The notes: generated from the sequence alone by a model not told the origin. A stretch of 64,000 nt of DNA from CAYONZ01 sp964405465 (GCA_964405465.1 CAYONZ010000010.1:14179-78178); one strand, 5' to 3'; positions 18,298 through 28,141 are shown, counted from the stretch's first letter. Numbers and translations: made by a program.

Positions 18298-19122
18298 CTA
18301 TTTTTTTGCTACCTCTGCATAGGCGCGCACCAACTCAGGCAGCATGGCCGATGTTCCCGCAACAACTGACTTCATTCGTGGATCAAATTCATTTCCTAAA
18401 ATATCAGAAACCTTTCCACCTGCTTCGCGAACAATAATAGCGCCAGCAGCCGTATCCCACGGCGCAAGATTTCTCTCCCAAAAAACATCAAATACACCTT
18501 GCGCTACAAAACACATATCAAGAGCGGCCGCACCAGCTCGGCGAACTCCTCTCGTTTGCCGAATGAGATTTTCAACAAGTTCAAGTTGCTGATGAAGATT
18601 TGAATCATGTGATGAAAATCCAGTTGCAAACAAACCTTCTTTCAGAAGTTTTCGAGAGCTCACATTAATTTGTTTGCCATTCATAAAAGAACCGCCACCT
18701 TTAGTTGCCCAAAATCGCATATTCAACATCGGTGCATCAACAAGACCCAACACAATCTCGCGATTCACCTCGAGACCGATGCTAATGCAAAAAAATGGAA
18801 ACTGATGAATATAATTTGTCGTGCCATCCAATGGATCAATAATCCAAAATGTCTGATCATTTCTATCTTTCAACGTTTCATCAGGACTCGAAGAAAGACC
18901 AGATTCTTCTCCCCAAAAATGATGATGCGGAAAACTTTTTTTAAGTGTTTCCACGATAAATTTCTCACTTGCTTGATCGGCTTCGCTTACGAGACCAGCT
19001 TGAAATTTTTCTTTAACCTGCGCTAAGTTACCAAAATACTTCGACAAGATTTCACTCGCCCCATCCGCCGCAGTGTGTGCAGCTTTCAAGGCCTCGACCA
19101 AAAACGCGTCTTGATTTTTCAT
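18298..19122 (-). CDS. suhB: Inositol-1-monophosphatase family protein
   Basis: Mg2+-dependent phosphatase of the IMPase/SuhB family, acting on inositol phosphates or related sugar phosphates. Metal-binding motifs are visible: WGEESG, WIIDPLDGTTNYIHQFP, and WDTAAGAIIVREAGG. About 274 residues, normal for the family. The ATG at 19122 is chosen because TTAGGAGTG lies just upstream; an earlier ATG at 19146 is open but unsupported. It may also act as a Nus-associated factor as in E. coli, which cannot be judged from the sequence. Confidence 0.92.
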   Translation of the reverse strand: MKNQDAFLVEALKAAHTAADGASEILSKYFGNLAQVKEKFQAGLVSEADQASEKFIVETLKKSFPHHHFWGEESGLSSSPDETLKDRNDQTFWIIDPLDGTTNYIHQFPFFCISIGLEVNREIVLGLVDAPMLNMRFWATKGGGSFMNGKQINVSSRKLLKEGLFATGFSSHDSNLHQQLELVENLIRQTRGVRRAGAAALDMCFVAQGVFDVFWERNLAPWDTAAGAIIVREAGGKVSDILGNEFDPRMKSVVAGTSAMLPELVRAYAEVAKK

Positions 19123-19174
19123 GATGAACACTCCTAAATGATACACGCAGTAGAGTTGTCAAGGTTTTGACACG

Positions 19175-19203
19175 TTGACCAAGTTATGACCCAAAGATAC
19201 CAT
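19175..19203 (+). promoter_or_regulatory. Candidate sigma-70 promoter of the SPOR gene
   Basis: TTGACC (19175-19180) and TACCAT (19198-19203) are separated by 17 bases, about 50 bases before the ATG of the SPOR-domain protein. Confidence 0.45.
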
Positions 19204-19253
19204 GATTTTATTGAACAGGAAAAATCAATTCTTTTGGTCTTAGGAGAAAACCA

Positions 19254-20129
19254 ATGAAAAACCAGGCCGGTAGTACAATGTTTGATTCAATTCTTAAGAT
19301 GCTGCTCATTGCATTCATTTCTTTGCTCGCTTTCTCAAGTGGTGTTTATTTCGGGAAACGAATGAGTGACTCAGATTACCAATTGAAGGCACTCGAAGGA
19401 GATTTCAATAAAGAGAAGAAAACAGCTGAGCACAAGAGCAAAGAAGATGGACTTGTAGATGAAGAGGTTGACGCTCTTGCTGACAAGTTGGTGGATGCAG
19501 AAAAAGGACATGGCGAGGAGACGACGGCAGCCAGCTCTGAAGAGCACGAAGAACCAGCTACAAAAATTGAGCGTTCGAAATCAGCGGCTCACGATCACGC
19601 AAAAACTGATTCAACACAACGTGAAGTGGCCTCTGAGAAATCTACACACGACGCAAAGGCTGATGCTCATGCCCCAGCGGCAGACCATGCCCCTGCGAAA
19701 GCCGAAGAACATGGAGATCACAAAAAAGCAGATGCTCATGGCGCGAAAGAAGAGCATAAGCCTGATTTGGCTGACGTCCAGAAAGCTGCAAGACGAGTCG
19801 CTGCCAATCAACCACCATCTGACAAGTCAAAAGAAGTTGTAGAAAAGACGGCACCGCCACAGCTACCTAAGTCTGTTGGGGCTGCAGCCGAATTTACGGT
19901 TCAAGTGGCATCCTATCCGACCATGGAAGACGCGAAGAAACATGTCGATCGCCTGGTGGGACAAGGTTTTCCAGCGTATGCGGTTGAAGCTAATGTAAAA
20001 GGAAAGACTTACTACCGTGTCAGCGTGGGTTCGTTTAAGACTCAAAAGGAAGCAACTGATTACCGAGTTAGTTTCATGAAACAAGCAAATGTAACCACTG
20101 CATTCGTTTCTAAGATCGAGAAGAAATAA
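19254..20129 (+). CDS. SPOR-domain membrane protein
   Basis: Inner-membrane protein whose periplasmic C-terminus is expected to bind denuded septal peptidoglycan, as FtsN and DedD do. One membrane segment lies at about residues 10-30, followed by a long His/Ala/Glu/Lys-rich linker with repeated HAPAADHAPAK-like units, and a SPOR domain at about 214-290 (FTVQVASYPTMEDAKKHVDRL, YYRVSVGSFKTQKEATDY). AGGAGA precedes the ATG. Single gene with its own promoter and terminator. The histidine-rich linker is unusual. Confidence 0.88.
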   Translation: MKNQAGSTMFDSILKMLLIAFISLLAFSSGVYFGKRMSDSDYQLKALEGDFNKEKKTAEHKSKEDGLVDEEVDALADKLVDAEKGHGEETTAASSEEHEEPATKIERSKSAAHDHAKTDSTQREVASEKSTHDAKADAHAPAADHAPAKAEEHGDHKKADAHGAKEEHKPDLADVQKAARRVAANQPPSDKSKEVVEKTAPPQLPKSVGAAAEFTVQVASYPTMEDAKKHVDRLVGQGFPAYAVEANVKGKTYYRVSVGSFKTQKEATDYRVSFMKQANVTTAFVSKIEKK

Positions 20130-20191
20130 ACCCGTGGCGAAATTTCTGCACGAATAGTCATTAAAAGAATTGATCTGATTCAATAGAAAAT

Positions 20192-20213
20192 GCCGAAGAA
20201 ATTCGGCTTTTTT
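20192..20213 (+). terminator. Rho-independent terminator after the SPOR gene
   Basis: GCCGAA and TTCGGC form a stem around a GAAA loop and are followed by six T residues. It also lies just beyond the stop of the convergent barrel-protein gene, so it may serve both. Confidence 0.85.
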
Positions 20214-20802
20214 ATTTGCTCGGTGCTTCTGTTTGACCTTGAGAAGGTTCGCGATCAAACAGATAACCTAAAAGTAAAAATCCGCCTGGCCGAGGGTTGG
20301 GATTGAAGTTAGACGAAAAATCGGCACGCAGTTCACCCGAAATGTAGAGTCCACGCCACAGCACTGAAGTCGTTCCCAAGCGCAATGAATGAAGCCATTC
20401 TCCATCTCCATAGTCGACAGAAGACACAGTCCCCGCCTGAGTCTTGATCACCTCTTGCTGTCGACCCAATTCATATGCCGAAAAAAGACGAAGATTTTTC
20501 CAGGTTAAAAAACTATAACTTAAACCCACCCCCCACTCCTCATGGGTACGATTTATCGTATAGGTAGATTCGCCACTTTGATCGTAGAATCTTGAATGCT
20601 CGACAAACAATTCATATTTATCAAAACGATAACCCGCTTGTGCAAGCCATGGAGCTCGTGCCGAATAATTACGGCCGTCCGAATCTTTCTCCACCACGAG
20701 TCCTGTTCCCAATGACAATTCAAACGACGCCTCAGAAACCCCTGGCATCGCCTGCAGAAGACAGAGAACAATCAAAAAATACTTGCTCCAAAGATACCTC
20801 AT
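20212..20802 (-). CDS. Predicted outer-membrane beta-barrel protein
   Basis: No named family is recognised. A signal peptide (residues 1-25, ending near VSEA) is followed by alternating hydrophobic/aromatic strands typical of a small barrel of about eight strands, such as YRFDKYELFVEHSRFYD and NLRLFSAYELGRQQ. 196 residues. Its ATG overlaps the TGA of the upstream lipoprotein gene by four bases, so the two are translationally coupled and may work together in the outer membrane. Confidence 0.7.
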   Translation of the reverse strand: MRYLWSKYFLIVLCLLQAMPGVSEASFELSLGTGLVVEKDSDGRNYSARAPWLAQAGYRFDKYELFVEHSRFYDQSGESTYTINRTHEEWGVGLSYSFLTWKNLRLFSAYELGRQQEVIKTQAGTVSSVDYGDGEWLHSLRLGTTSVLWRGLYISGELRADFSSNFNPNPRPGGFLLLGYLFDREPSQGQTEAPSK

Positions 20803-22199
20803 CGCACACCTTCACAGGGCGAAATCGGCGCCTTCAAATCATAGGTACCTAATGGAAAGATTAAGGCCAAGTCCCGACAACTCTGCAAAAGTCCTCGCTG
20901 CTCGGCCAACTTGATCCTTTGAAACATTGGCGAAAAAATTGAATTCGGCGAAATAAATTCTGTCGCATACTGAGAAACCATATTTCCTGAAACGTCTTTG
21001 AGTGAATCAATTAACGCTTTTGCCACAATCAACCGAGCTTGCTCTGATTCCACTCCCGCGGACTCCATGTTCTTTACAATACGCCGAAAGAATCGAGCGT
21101 ACCGCGTTCCCAAATCATATGAAAGAGCCCGTCGCTCTTCAGGTCGATCCACAGAGGCCACTGAAAGCTTTAAAATATTTATTTCTGGAATTCCAAATAT
21201 CTCTCCATCAAGTCGCCGTCTCTCACTTGCAAAACTCAAGGATCGACCAACAAAATCATCGTCCACTGAATAGATCCAACCCCAAAAATCTGCAAATCCT
21301 TCGTTCATCCCTGCAACAATAAATTCATTGAACGTCGCTTCCGAAACCATTGCCCCTCGATCATCAGGCACTGGCTTGATTTCAGAATGTACCGATTTGT
21401 CTACCAGAGGAGGTGGCGGCTCTTTGCTATCATTTTTGGCTTTTGCAGTTTTCTTTTTTATTTTGAGCTTCACATTTTCGACATCAAACATGGTTCGCGG
21501 AAGGCGAATTCGGTCATCACCGTCAAAATGTTCCGCCACTTCTTGCGAAACATAGAGAGCGGACGTCGTATTTTGTTTAGCAAGTTCTTTGAGAAGTGGA
21601 TTTATCAAAAGCCGCTGAAAAACCGCATGAAAATGTTCATGCGCTAAAACTCCAGCGTTGATCGAAATCGGCAAACCGGTATTGGTATATGGCACAATCA
21701 AAAGAGCATCATATTGCCCAACATAGAGAGCATTGTTTTTTTTCAAATCGCTGTTCGGTACATTCAAATCAACGCTCACGCCAACTTTAAGTGGAAGCGA
21801 CAACAAATCGGCAACGCCTACCTTTTGATCGAGATCCAACAGTCGCTCCTGATGGGCAATCACCACCACACTCTGCATGGTCACAAAGTCTGCGGGCACC
21901 ATGACTCCGCCCTTCAACTTTGCATATCGTCCCACAGGAGTCGTTGACTCTAAGCCCTTAACCCCTCGGCCTGGATTCACCAAAATTTCGACCTTAGAAC
22001 CGCGCAAGGCCTCAGGCTCCGTCAGTGAATCAATTCGCACTCGGGTGAGACGGTAATCTCCACCACTGGTCGGCCAGGGGATCTGGTATTCTGTCGCTCC
22101 GTCATAGGCGGATTTCGAACAGCCCATCACTCCGAGAATAACCACACATGTCTGAAGCACGATCCATCGTCTTGCAGCAAATAGCTTTTGAATTTGCAT
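20799..22199 (-). CDS. Putative lipoprotein zinc metallopeptidase (HExxH)
   Basis: Predicted lipoprotein with a possible thermolysin-like active site. From the ATG at 22199 the signal sequence ends in VMGC, with Cys27 as the likely lipidated residue. An HEHFH motif is at residues 187-191, and about 110 residues later comes NEGFADFWGW (Glu300), which resembles the NEAxSD third-ligand motif of gluzincins. In between is a Lys/Pro-rich insertion not seen in standard M4 enzymes. ATG codons at 22217 and 22310 are also open, but add residues ahead of the signal peptide. Translationally coupled to the barrel protein and divergent from pcrA. No named family is assigned. Confidence 0.7.
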   Translation of the reverse strand: MQIQKLFAARRWIVLQTCVVILGVMGCSKSAYDGATEYQIPWPTSGGDYRLTRVRIDSLTEPEALRGSKVEILVNPGRGVKGLESTTPVGRYAKLKGGVMVPADFVTMQSVVVIAHQERLLDLDQKVGVADLLSLPLKVGVSVDLNVPNSDLKKNNALYVGQYDALLIVPYTNTGLPISINAGVLAHEHFHAVFQRLLINPLLKELAKQNTTSALYVSQEVAEHFDGDDRIRLPRTMFDVENVKLKIKKKTAKAKNDSKEPPPPLVDKSVHSEIKPVPDDRGAMVSEATFNEFIVAGMNEGFADFWGWIYSVDDDFVGRSLSFASERRRLDGEIFGIPEINILKLSVASVDRPEERRALSYDLGTRYARFFRRIVKNMESAGVESEQARLIVAKALIDSLKDVSGNMVSQYATEFISPNSIFSPMFQRIKLAEQRGLLQSCRDLALIFPLGTYDLKAPISPCEGVR

Positions 22200-22322
22200 T
22201 GAACACTTAACAAACATGCAGGCCCCATTTATAACGACAAAACAAACCGCCAAAGACACCTCGAAACCGGAAGCAGTTTGCTTTATAGTACAATGCGTCA
22301 ACTCCTGCAAGGACGGGCTTTT

Positions 22323-24617
22323 ATGGAATCAAATGAATTTTTTTCACAAGGTTTAAATCCGCCCCAAAAACAAGCGGTCAATACGCTCACGGGCCCTCTC
22401 CTCATTCTCGCTGGAGCTGGCTCCGGAAAGACCCGAGTTTTGACCTATCGTACGGCAAATCTCATCGCACAGGGTTTAGCCTCACCGCAAAATATTTTGG
22501 CAGTCACTTTTACAAACAAGGCCGCGCGCGAAATGGAAAGTCGAATTCTTACACTGCTTCGGCAGCTTGAGATTCCGGTTTTTGACAAGATGTGGATCAG
22601 CACCTTTCACTCGATCTGTGCACGTATTTTACGGGAGCACATTCACCTTCTCGACTACAAACCGTTTTTTGGAATCTACGATTCGTCTGACCAGCTGTCA
22701 CAAATCAAAAAGGTGCTCAACCTGCTAAATATTGACGACAAAACATATCCTGCCAAGGGTTTTCAGGCCCGAATCAATCACGCAAAAACTGAAGGCCTTA
22801 CTCCAGACGCCATCAAACGTCGCACACATTTGATGGATGCTATGTCGCAACAAGTGTTCGAGCATTACGAACTAGAAATGAAGAAAGCAAACTCACTTGA
22901 TTTCGCTGACTTGTTATTGAAGACACACGAGCTTTTCAAAAACTATCCGGTCGTGCTCGAGGCCTATCAAGACAAATTTAAATTTATAATGGTCGACGAG
23001 TACCAAGACACAAATCGAATTCAATATCTTTTGATTAAGCAGCTGGCCTCAAAAACTCGCAATCTCTGCGTAGTTGGTGACGAAGACCAAAGCATTTACA
23101 GTTGGCGAGGCGCTGATATCACGAATATTCTGACCTTCGAAAAAGATTTTTCTGAAGCCGTAGTCATCAAGCTCGAACAAAATTATCGTTCCTCACAAAC
23201 AATTGTTCAGGCCGCATCGGCAGTGATTCGCAATAACACTCAAAGAAAAGATAAGACTCTTTACACAGAAAATGCATCAGGGGATCCCATTCGAGTCCGT
23301 GAAGAGACCAATGAATACGAAGAGGCTCGATTTGTGGTCAAAGACATTTCAGGCCTCTTGCAGCAAGGTGAGTTCTCAGCAAAAGATATCGCAATATTCT
23401 ACAGAACAAATGCTCAATCACGAGTTCTAGAAGAGCAGTTTCGAGTGATGAATATTCCCTATCGTCTCGTTGGCGGTATAAAGTTCTATGAACGAATGGA
23501 GATCAAAGACGTTCTCGGATATATGAAGCTGGCTCTTAATCCTGGGGACGATATTGCACTTAAACGCATCATCAACACGCCAGTCAGAGGTATCGGCAAA
23601 ACTACCGTTGAACGAATTGAGGATTATGCCGGAGGCCGCAAGATCAGCATGTTCGAAGCACTTCCACAGATGATCGATCAACGCGAGTTTGGCACCGGCC
23701 CAACACGAAAGCTTCGTGAATTTTGGAATCTCGTTGAAAAAATTCGCGAGAACGCACAGAAATTGACGCTTCATGAGTTCTATCTTTCGATATTGGATCT
23801 GACTCAATATGTACAAAAACTCAAAGAAGAAGATACTCCTGAGGCCGACTCAAGAATCGAAAACTTAGAAGAATTCGATAACGCCATTTCAAAATTCTGT
23901 GAAGAGCGGGGCGAAGAAGCCACACTGCAAAGTTTCCTTGAAGAGATGTCGCTCGTATCTGACGTTGATGACCTTGATGAGAATGCCGAAGCTGTAACGA
24001 TGATGACTCTGCATATATCCAAGGGTTTAGAATATCCGATCGTCTACATCGTCGGCCTCGAGGAGGGATTGTTTCCAAGTGGACGGTCAACCGATAGTGA
24101 AGATCCCACTGAGATCGAAGAGGAGCGCCGCTTAGCTTATGTTGGTATGACTCGCGCAGAGAAACAGCTCACACTCACCTATGCACGCACTCGACGGGTC
24201 TGGGGAGCCGAGCAGTTCAATCCCCCTAGTCGCTTTCTCAAAGAAATTCCGGCACAGTATGTGGCCCAACAAAGCTCTATGGGACGACCACGCTTTGTGC
24301 AAAATGCAGCCGCTCGCCTGGACTCATCGAACGACTACGATTTCGATACTCCACGAAACTCTAAACCATGGAACAAATCCAACGCATTCGCCACAGACAA
24401 AATGCCTAACTATGAAGACTTCAATGATGACACTCCAAATGAGGCCAGTGCTCAGCCCAGTCTAAAAAAGGGTAACCGAGTGAGACATCCATCTTATGGA
24501 GTCGGGTCCGTTCTTGAAATTGAAGGCAGTGGTGACAATATGAAAGTCAGCGTGGTTTTCAATGACCGAACTGTAAAAAAATTCGTGGTCAAATATGCAC
24601 GTCTTGAAATGGTGTGA
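22323..24617 (+). CDS. pcrA: ATP-dependent DNA helicase PcrA/UvrD
   Basis: SF1A 3'-5' DNA helicase of excision repair and replication-conflict resolution. Motif I is AGAGSGKTRVLTYR, motif II VDEYQDTN, motif III VVGDEDQSIYSWRGAD, motif IV QNYRSSQTI, and motif VI VGMTRAEKQLTLTYA. The C-terminus has the Tudor-like domain of PcrA/UvrD (GNRVRHPSYGVGSVLEI), which contacts RNA polymerase. The 764 residues from the ATG at 22323 are normal, and that start gives a family-like N-terminus (LNPPQKQAV). The gene is divergent from the metallopeptidase gene, so the two share a short promoter region. Confidence 0.96.
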   Translation: MESNEFFSQGLNPPQKQAVNTLTGPLLILAGAGSGKTRVLTYRTANLIAQGLASPQNILAVTFTNKAAREMESRILTLLRQLEIPVFDKMWISTFHSICARILREHIHLLDYKPFFGIYDSSDQLSQIKKVLNLLNIDDKTYPAKGFQARINHAKTEGLTPDAIKRRTHLMDAMSQQVFEHYELEMKKANSLDFADLLLKTHELFKNYPVVLEAYQDKFKFIMVDEYQDTNRIQYLLIKQLASKTRNLCVVGDEDQSIYSWRGADITNILTFEKDFSEAVVIKLEQNYRSSQTIVQAASAVIRNNTQRKDKTLYTENASGDPIRVREETNEYEEARFVVKDISGLLQQGEFSAKDIAIFYRTNAQSRVLEEQFRVMNIPYRLVGGIKFYERMEIKDVLGYMKLALNPGDDIALKRIINTPVRGIGKTTVERIEDYAGGRKISMFEALPQMIDQREFGTGPTRKLREFWNLVEKIRENAQKLTLHEFYLSILDLTQYVQKLKEEDTPEADSRIENLEEFDNAISKFCEERGEEATLQSFLEEMSLVSDVDDLDENAEAVTMMTLHISKGLEYPIVYIVGLEEGLFPSGRSTDSEDPTEIEEERRLAYVGMTRAEKQLTLTYARTRRVWGAEQFNPPSRFLKEIPAQYVAQQSSMGRPRFVQNAAARLDSSNDYDFDTPRNSKPWNKSNAFATDKMPNYEDFNDDTPNEASAQPSLKKGNRVRHPSYGVGSVLEIEGSGDNMKVSVVFNDRTVKKFVVKYARLEMV

Positions 24618-24686
24618 GCGAAATCAATGTCTCCGCATACTCGGGACTGTTCTCACTTACCCAGCCATACCCAACCCAGCTGAGAC

Positions 24687-25892
24687 TCAAGATGTTTTCA
24701 GCTTGGCATTTTTAAGAGATTCCCATTCCTCAAGGTATAGTGAATAATCCTTGGGTTTTTGAATCTCGGCAAGAGGCGGACTGATATAGGCACATTCAAC
24801 GCCATCCCAACCTCGAAATTTTCGCACACGATCTTGGTGCTCGATTTGAAAATTGGGTACCAAAGAAGCCTTGCCTCCACCGTCTGGTATATCGAGCGAA
24901 AGAGTCGGCATGGCCAGGCCAGAAAGGTTACCCCAAAGTTCTTTTTGAATTTCGAGCGAGTCTTCAACCGAAGTTCGCAAATGATCTGTGCCTTGTGAGG
25001 GGTCACACTGAAACATATAGTAGGGCTTTACCCGCAAGAAAAGAAGTCGTCGCGAAAGTGCCTGTACAATTGCAGCATGATTGTTTACCCCATTTAAGAG
25101 AACCATTTGATTCATGACAGGTAAACCATGGTCTACCAGTAAATTCAGCGCCTCTGCCGCCTGCGCAGTCAACTCGCGAGGATGATTGAAATGAGTCATC
25201 ATAAAAACCGGGTTTGCTTTCCGCAAAACTTGCACCAACTCAGATGTGATTCGCATCGGACAAACAACTGGCATTCGAGTGCCAATACGGATGATCTCTA
25301 TGTGATCGATTGATCGAAGATCGGTCAACACTCGATTAAGCTGCGAATCTGACAAAGTGAGTGGATCTCCACCAGAGAGAATCACCTCACGAAGCCCAGT
25401 GGTTTTTCGAAAATAAGAAAGCGCCTGATCATACTCCGAAGTTTTCACAAAGGCCTGATCGGACGCGGTGAAGTGCTTTCTGGTACAGTACCTGCAATAA
25501 ACGCTACAAGTGTCAGTCACCAGAAACAAAGCGCGATCAGGATAACGATGAATCACTCTGGGGGCCGGATTGTTTAGGCGTTCGCCCAACGGATCAAGCA
25601 ACTGCTGATGACCAGCGGAGAGCTCTTGACGGGACGGCATCAATATTTTGCGAATTGGATCAGCAGCATCATCAACCGAGGCCAATGAAGCATAATAAGG
25701 AGTCGTGCGAATTTGAAATATTTTGCCTTCGCCTTCAAAGCCACAACTCTCTTCATCAGACAAAATAAAGTGTTGGGAAAAATCTTGTCTCGTTTTGAGA
25801 CAACGTCGCATTTGCCAAGCCCAATCGTGCCACTCATGAGGTTGAACTGAGAATGTTTTTAATGGCGACAATAAATCATAACGAAGTTTCAT
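24687..25892 (-). CDS. kamA: Radical SAM lysine 2,3-aminomutase (KamA family)
   Basis: Radical SAM, PLP-dependent enzyme that shifts the alpha-amino group of lysine to give beta-lysine. The cluster motif is CSVYCRYC, followed by LSGGDPLTLSD. Features separating true aminomutases from the EF-P modifying EpmB are present: CDPSQGTDH with the first lysine-binding Asp, and DIPDGGGK with the second Asp and the PLP lysine. The ATG at 25892 gives a family-like start (TFSVQPHEWHDW) and 401 residues; an ATG at 26084 is open but its 64 extra residues match nothing known. It stands alone, so beta-lysine may feed EF-P modification or osmolyte synthesis. Confidence 0.85.
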   Translation of the reverse strand: MKLRYDLLSPLKTFSVQPHEWHDWAWQMRRCLKTRQDFSQHFILSDEESCGFEGEGKIFQIRTTPYYASLASVDDAADPIRKILMPSRQELSAGHQQLLDPLGERLNNPAPRVIHRYPDRALFLVTDTCSVYCRYCTRKHFTASDQAFVKTSEYDQALSYFRKTTGLREVILSGGDPLTLSDSQLNRVLTDLRSIDHIEIIRIGTRMPVVCPMRITSELVQVLRKANPVFMMTHFNHPRELTAQAAEALNLLVDHGLPVMNQMVLLNGVNNHAAIVQALSRRLLFLRVKPYYMFQCDPSQGTDHLRTSVEDSLEIQKELWGNLSGLAMPTLSLDIPDGGGKASLVPNFQIEHQDRVRKFRGWDGVECAYISPPLAEIQKPKDYSLYLEEWESLKNAKLKTS

Positions 25893-26256
25893 GTGGCCGC
25901 CAACTAACCAAGGATTCACGGGCATTTCAAGTATTGATTGTGAACGTGCTTTCGGGCGACCGACCACCCAACTACATAAACTGAAAGCCTTTTGGATTTT
26001 GCGTTCATCTGAAGACTGGTGTTGCCCGACACAAATGCGCCGGTTTTGCGCGAGCTCCTCTGTCGATTCATACGGCAATCGCAAGTCCTTGATTCTTGGG
26101 TCAGTTTTCTGGCTCCGTCCCCCGAGTCTCCAGAACTTCGGCAGCTGCCGAACTTTTTGACGATTGAGATTAGGACAAATACCTCAACAAAATCAATATG
26201 TTAAATAGTAGGGCCCATTGGCTCGAGAAGGCCCATTTCTTGGACTAGTAAAAGTT

Positions 26257-26294
26257 GACCTGGAAGGTCGTGTGCGACTTTGTCGCAGAGGAGG
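26257..26294 (+). promoter_or_regulatory. Two small hairpins abutting a strong ribosome binding site
   Basis: GACCT-GGA-AGGTC (26257-26269) and TGCGAC-TTT-GTCGCA (26273-26287) follow each other, and AGGAGG (26289-26294) begins one base after the second stem. The ATG is at 26300. The arrangement could set accessibility of the site or protect the transcript end. Confidence 0.4.
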
Positions 26295-26299
26295 ATCAA

Positions 26300-28141
26300 A
26301 TGAAACCAGTAAATAACCGCCAATTTTTTCTTACGGCGTCTTTGTTGATGGCACTCGCTGCCAATATCAGCTGGGACCAAGTAGGACTCGTGAAAGTAGC
26401 CGTGAGCACCCCGACAGTGGTGTCACTCAGCCTTTCCTCAAACCGTGACCCCGCAGCCAACGAGCCAAAACCAGCCGAGGCCAATGCTGTTAAACCTAAG
26501 AAAAAGAAGGCTAAAAAACAGACTAGAAATTCTCAAGCCAGTGCCGATGCGAAAGCCGAGGAGTTAGCCAAAAAAGAAGAGGCTCTCAAAGCAAAAGAAG
26601 CAGAGTTGGCCGCAAAAGAAGCCAAGCTTGCCAAGCCAGCGCAAGAGGGCAACTCAGAAAACAATATTTCAATCTGTGGGCATGACGGTAAAGTCGCTCT
26701 GAAACAAGGTGAAAAGAACACGCAATTTACTCTCGATGTTTCATCTTGCACCAACGGAACTTGCGACAAAAAAACAATTGGTGGATCATTTGATCAAAAA
26801 GTAGAAAGCATAACGGACTTGGTGAAAAAAGCTGTGCAGGCTTCTGTTGCCAAAGACCCACGTTTTCAAGAGTTCTGCAAAAATGAAATAAAGGTCAATG
26901 TTGCAGACAATGAAAAACCGACCGAGAAAAAACAGGAGTTGAATCTCACTTGTAAATTCGACCAAGAGCTTCCTGATGTAAAAAGAAAACTCGACGCGAC
27001 TGAACGCCTAAAGTGTCTCAGCGCCTCACTTGAAAAAGCGACAGACAAAAAAGGCAATCGAAAAGACGAAGAAATTCGTGGCATCCTTTTTACTATCGCC
27101 CGCAACGCTAAAGAGGCCATGCGCGAATGTGTAAAGCAAGCCATTGGCACAGACTCTGGTGATGCAGATCGTGAAAAACTAAAAGACTGCCGCGATGAAG
27201 CCGATTCATTCAAAGACTCTTTTGAGGTCGCATGCAGTGACGACAGCACAAAATGCACCAAGGCTGCAAAAGAAATCACCGCCTACACTCATGGTATCAA
27301 CTTCGAGCAACAATCACTTCAGGGCCAGCTGGATTTGAACTCTATGAGCCAACGCTTTGAACAAGCCAAAGCCCAGGTAGAAAACGCGCAACTCGCCTAT
27401 CAAACATTTCCCAACTTCACGAACAGCACTCGCCTCATGCAGGCCCAGTGGAATCTGAGCAACCTCTCGAACCGTTTAGGTCTGAGTGCGAATCAAACCT
27501 ATACTAAAGTTGCCAACGCCTACTCGAACTTTCTAACAAAAGACGCAAGTATTTTACCAGCCACCGACTCAGCACAGTTCAAAGCTGATTACGAAGCCTT
27601 CACAGCTTACTACAAAGGCCTGCCGTATGCTGGCGATATCCGTATGGCTGACGATATTGCACAAGGTTCTAACATAAATTCAGGAGTGCAATTGACTCAA
27701 CAGCAAGCCTCGGATGTTTGGGCAGCACGCTCACACAACCAGCGGAGTGGTAACTACGGAAACCTCGGAACAACTTTGCCAAGCATCTCCACACCATCTT
27801 CAATAATCAATAACAATGGTGGGCAGCGTACGTTTGTATCTCCAGCAAGTGCGAGTTGGACTCCCAATACAAGTTTTGCAAGCAATCAATTCAGCAATGT
27901 AGGTCGCGCCTTTGGTCAAACCAACTTTGCTATGGGCAACACTTCAGCCTTTAATAACAACGGAACCTGTAACACCAGTGGTAATGCTTTCCGATTTGGA
28001 AACGGCTTAACTGCGGGATGCAGCCTAACTGGCGCATCATTCAACACCGGAAATAATTTTATGAACAACCGATTTCTCACAACCGGTGCATCAACACCGG
28101 TTTCAACAGGTTCACGATCTTTCGGTGGAAGTGGATCGTGA
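26300..28141 (+). CDS. Large exported protein with Lys/Ala coiled region and Asn/Gly/Ser-rich tail
   Basis: No family is recognised. The start is firm: AGGAGG lies five bases before the ATG, and a signal-like hydrophobic segment follows (FFLTASLLMALAANI). Residues about 50-120 are Lys/Ala/Glu-rich with KAKEAELAAKEAKLAK heptad-like repeats (coiled coil). The middle part, to about residue 330, contains around a dozen Cys residues and may be disulphide-bonded. The last 150 residues are low-complexity Asn, Ser, Thr, Gly and Phe. Likely a periplasmic or surface protein. Single gene followed by a terminator. Confidence 0.75.
   Translation: MKPVNNRQFFLTASLLMALAANISWDQVGLVKVAVSTPTVVSLSLSSNRDPAANEPKPAEANAVKPKKKKAKKQTRNSQASADAKAEELAKKEEALKAKEAELAAKEAKLAKPAQEGNSENNISICGHDGKVALKQGEKNTQFTLDVSSCTNGTCDKKTIGGSFDQKVESITDLVKKAVQASVAKDPRFQEFCKNEIKVNVADNEKPTEKKQELNLTCKFDQELPDVKRKLDATERLKCLSASLEKATDKKGNRKDEEIRGILFTIARNAKEAMRECVKQAIGTDSGDADREKLKDCRDEADSFKDSFEVACSDDSTKCTKAAKEITAYTHGINFEQQSLQGQLDLNSMSQRFEQAKAQVENAQLAYQTFPNFTNSTRLMQAQWNLSNLSNRLGLSANQTYTKVANAYSNFLTKDASILPATDSAQFKADYEAFTAYYKGLPYAGDIRMADDIAQGSNINSGVQLTQQQASDVWAARSHNQRSGNYGNLGTTLPSISTPSSIINNNGGQRTFVSPASASWTPNTSFASNQFSNVGRAFGQTNFAMGNTSAFNNNGTCNTSGNAFRFGNGLTAGCSLTGASFNTGNNFMNNRFLTTGASTPVSTGSRSFGGSGS

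Noticed and set aside
26212..26237. Direct repeat GGCCCATT, 18 bases apart
   Set aside because: Two short copies can arise by chance, and no linked feature was found.
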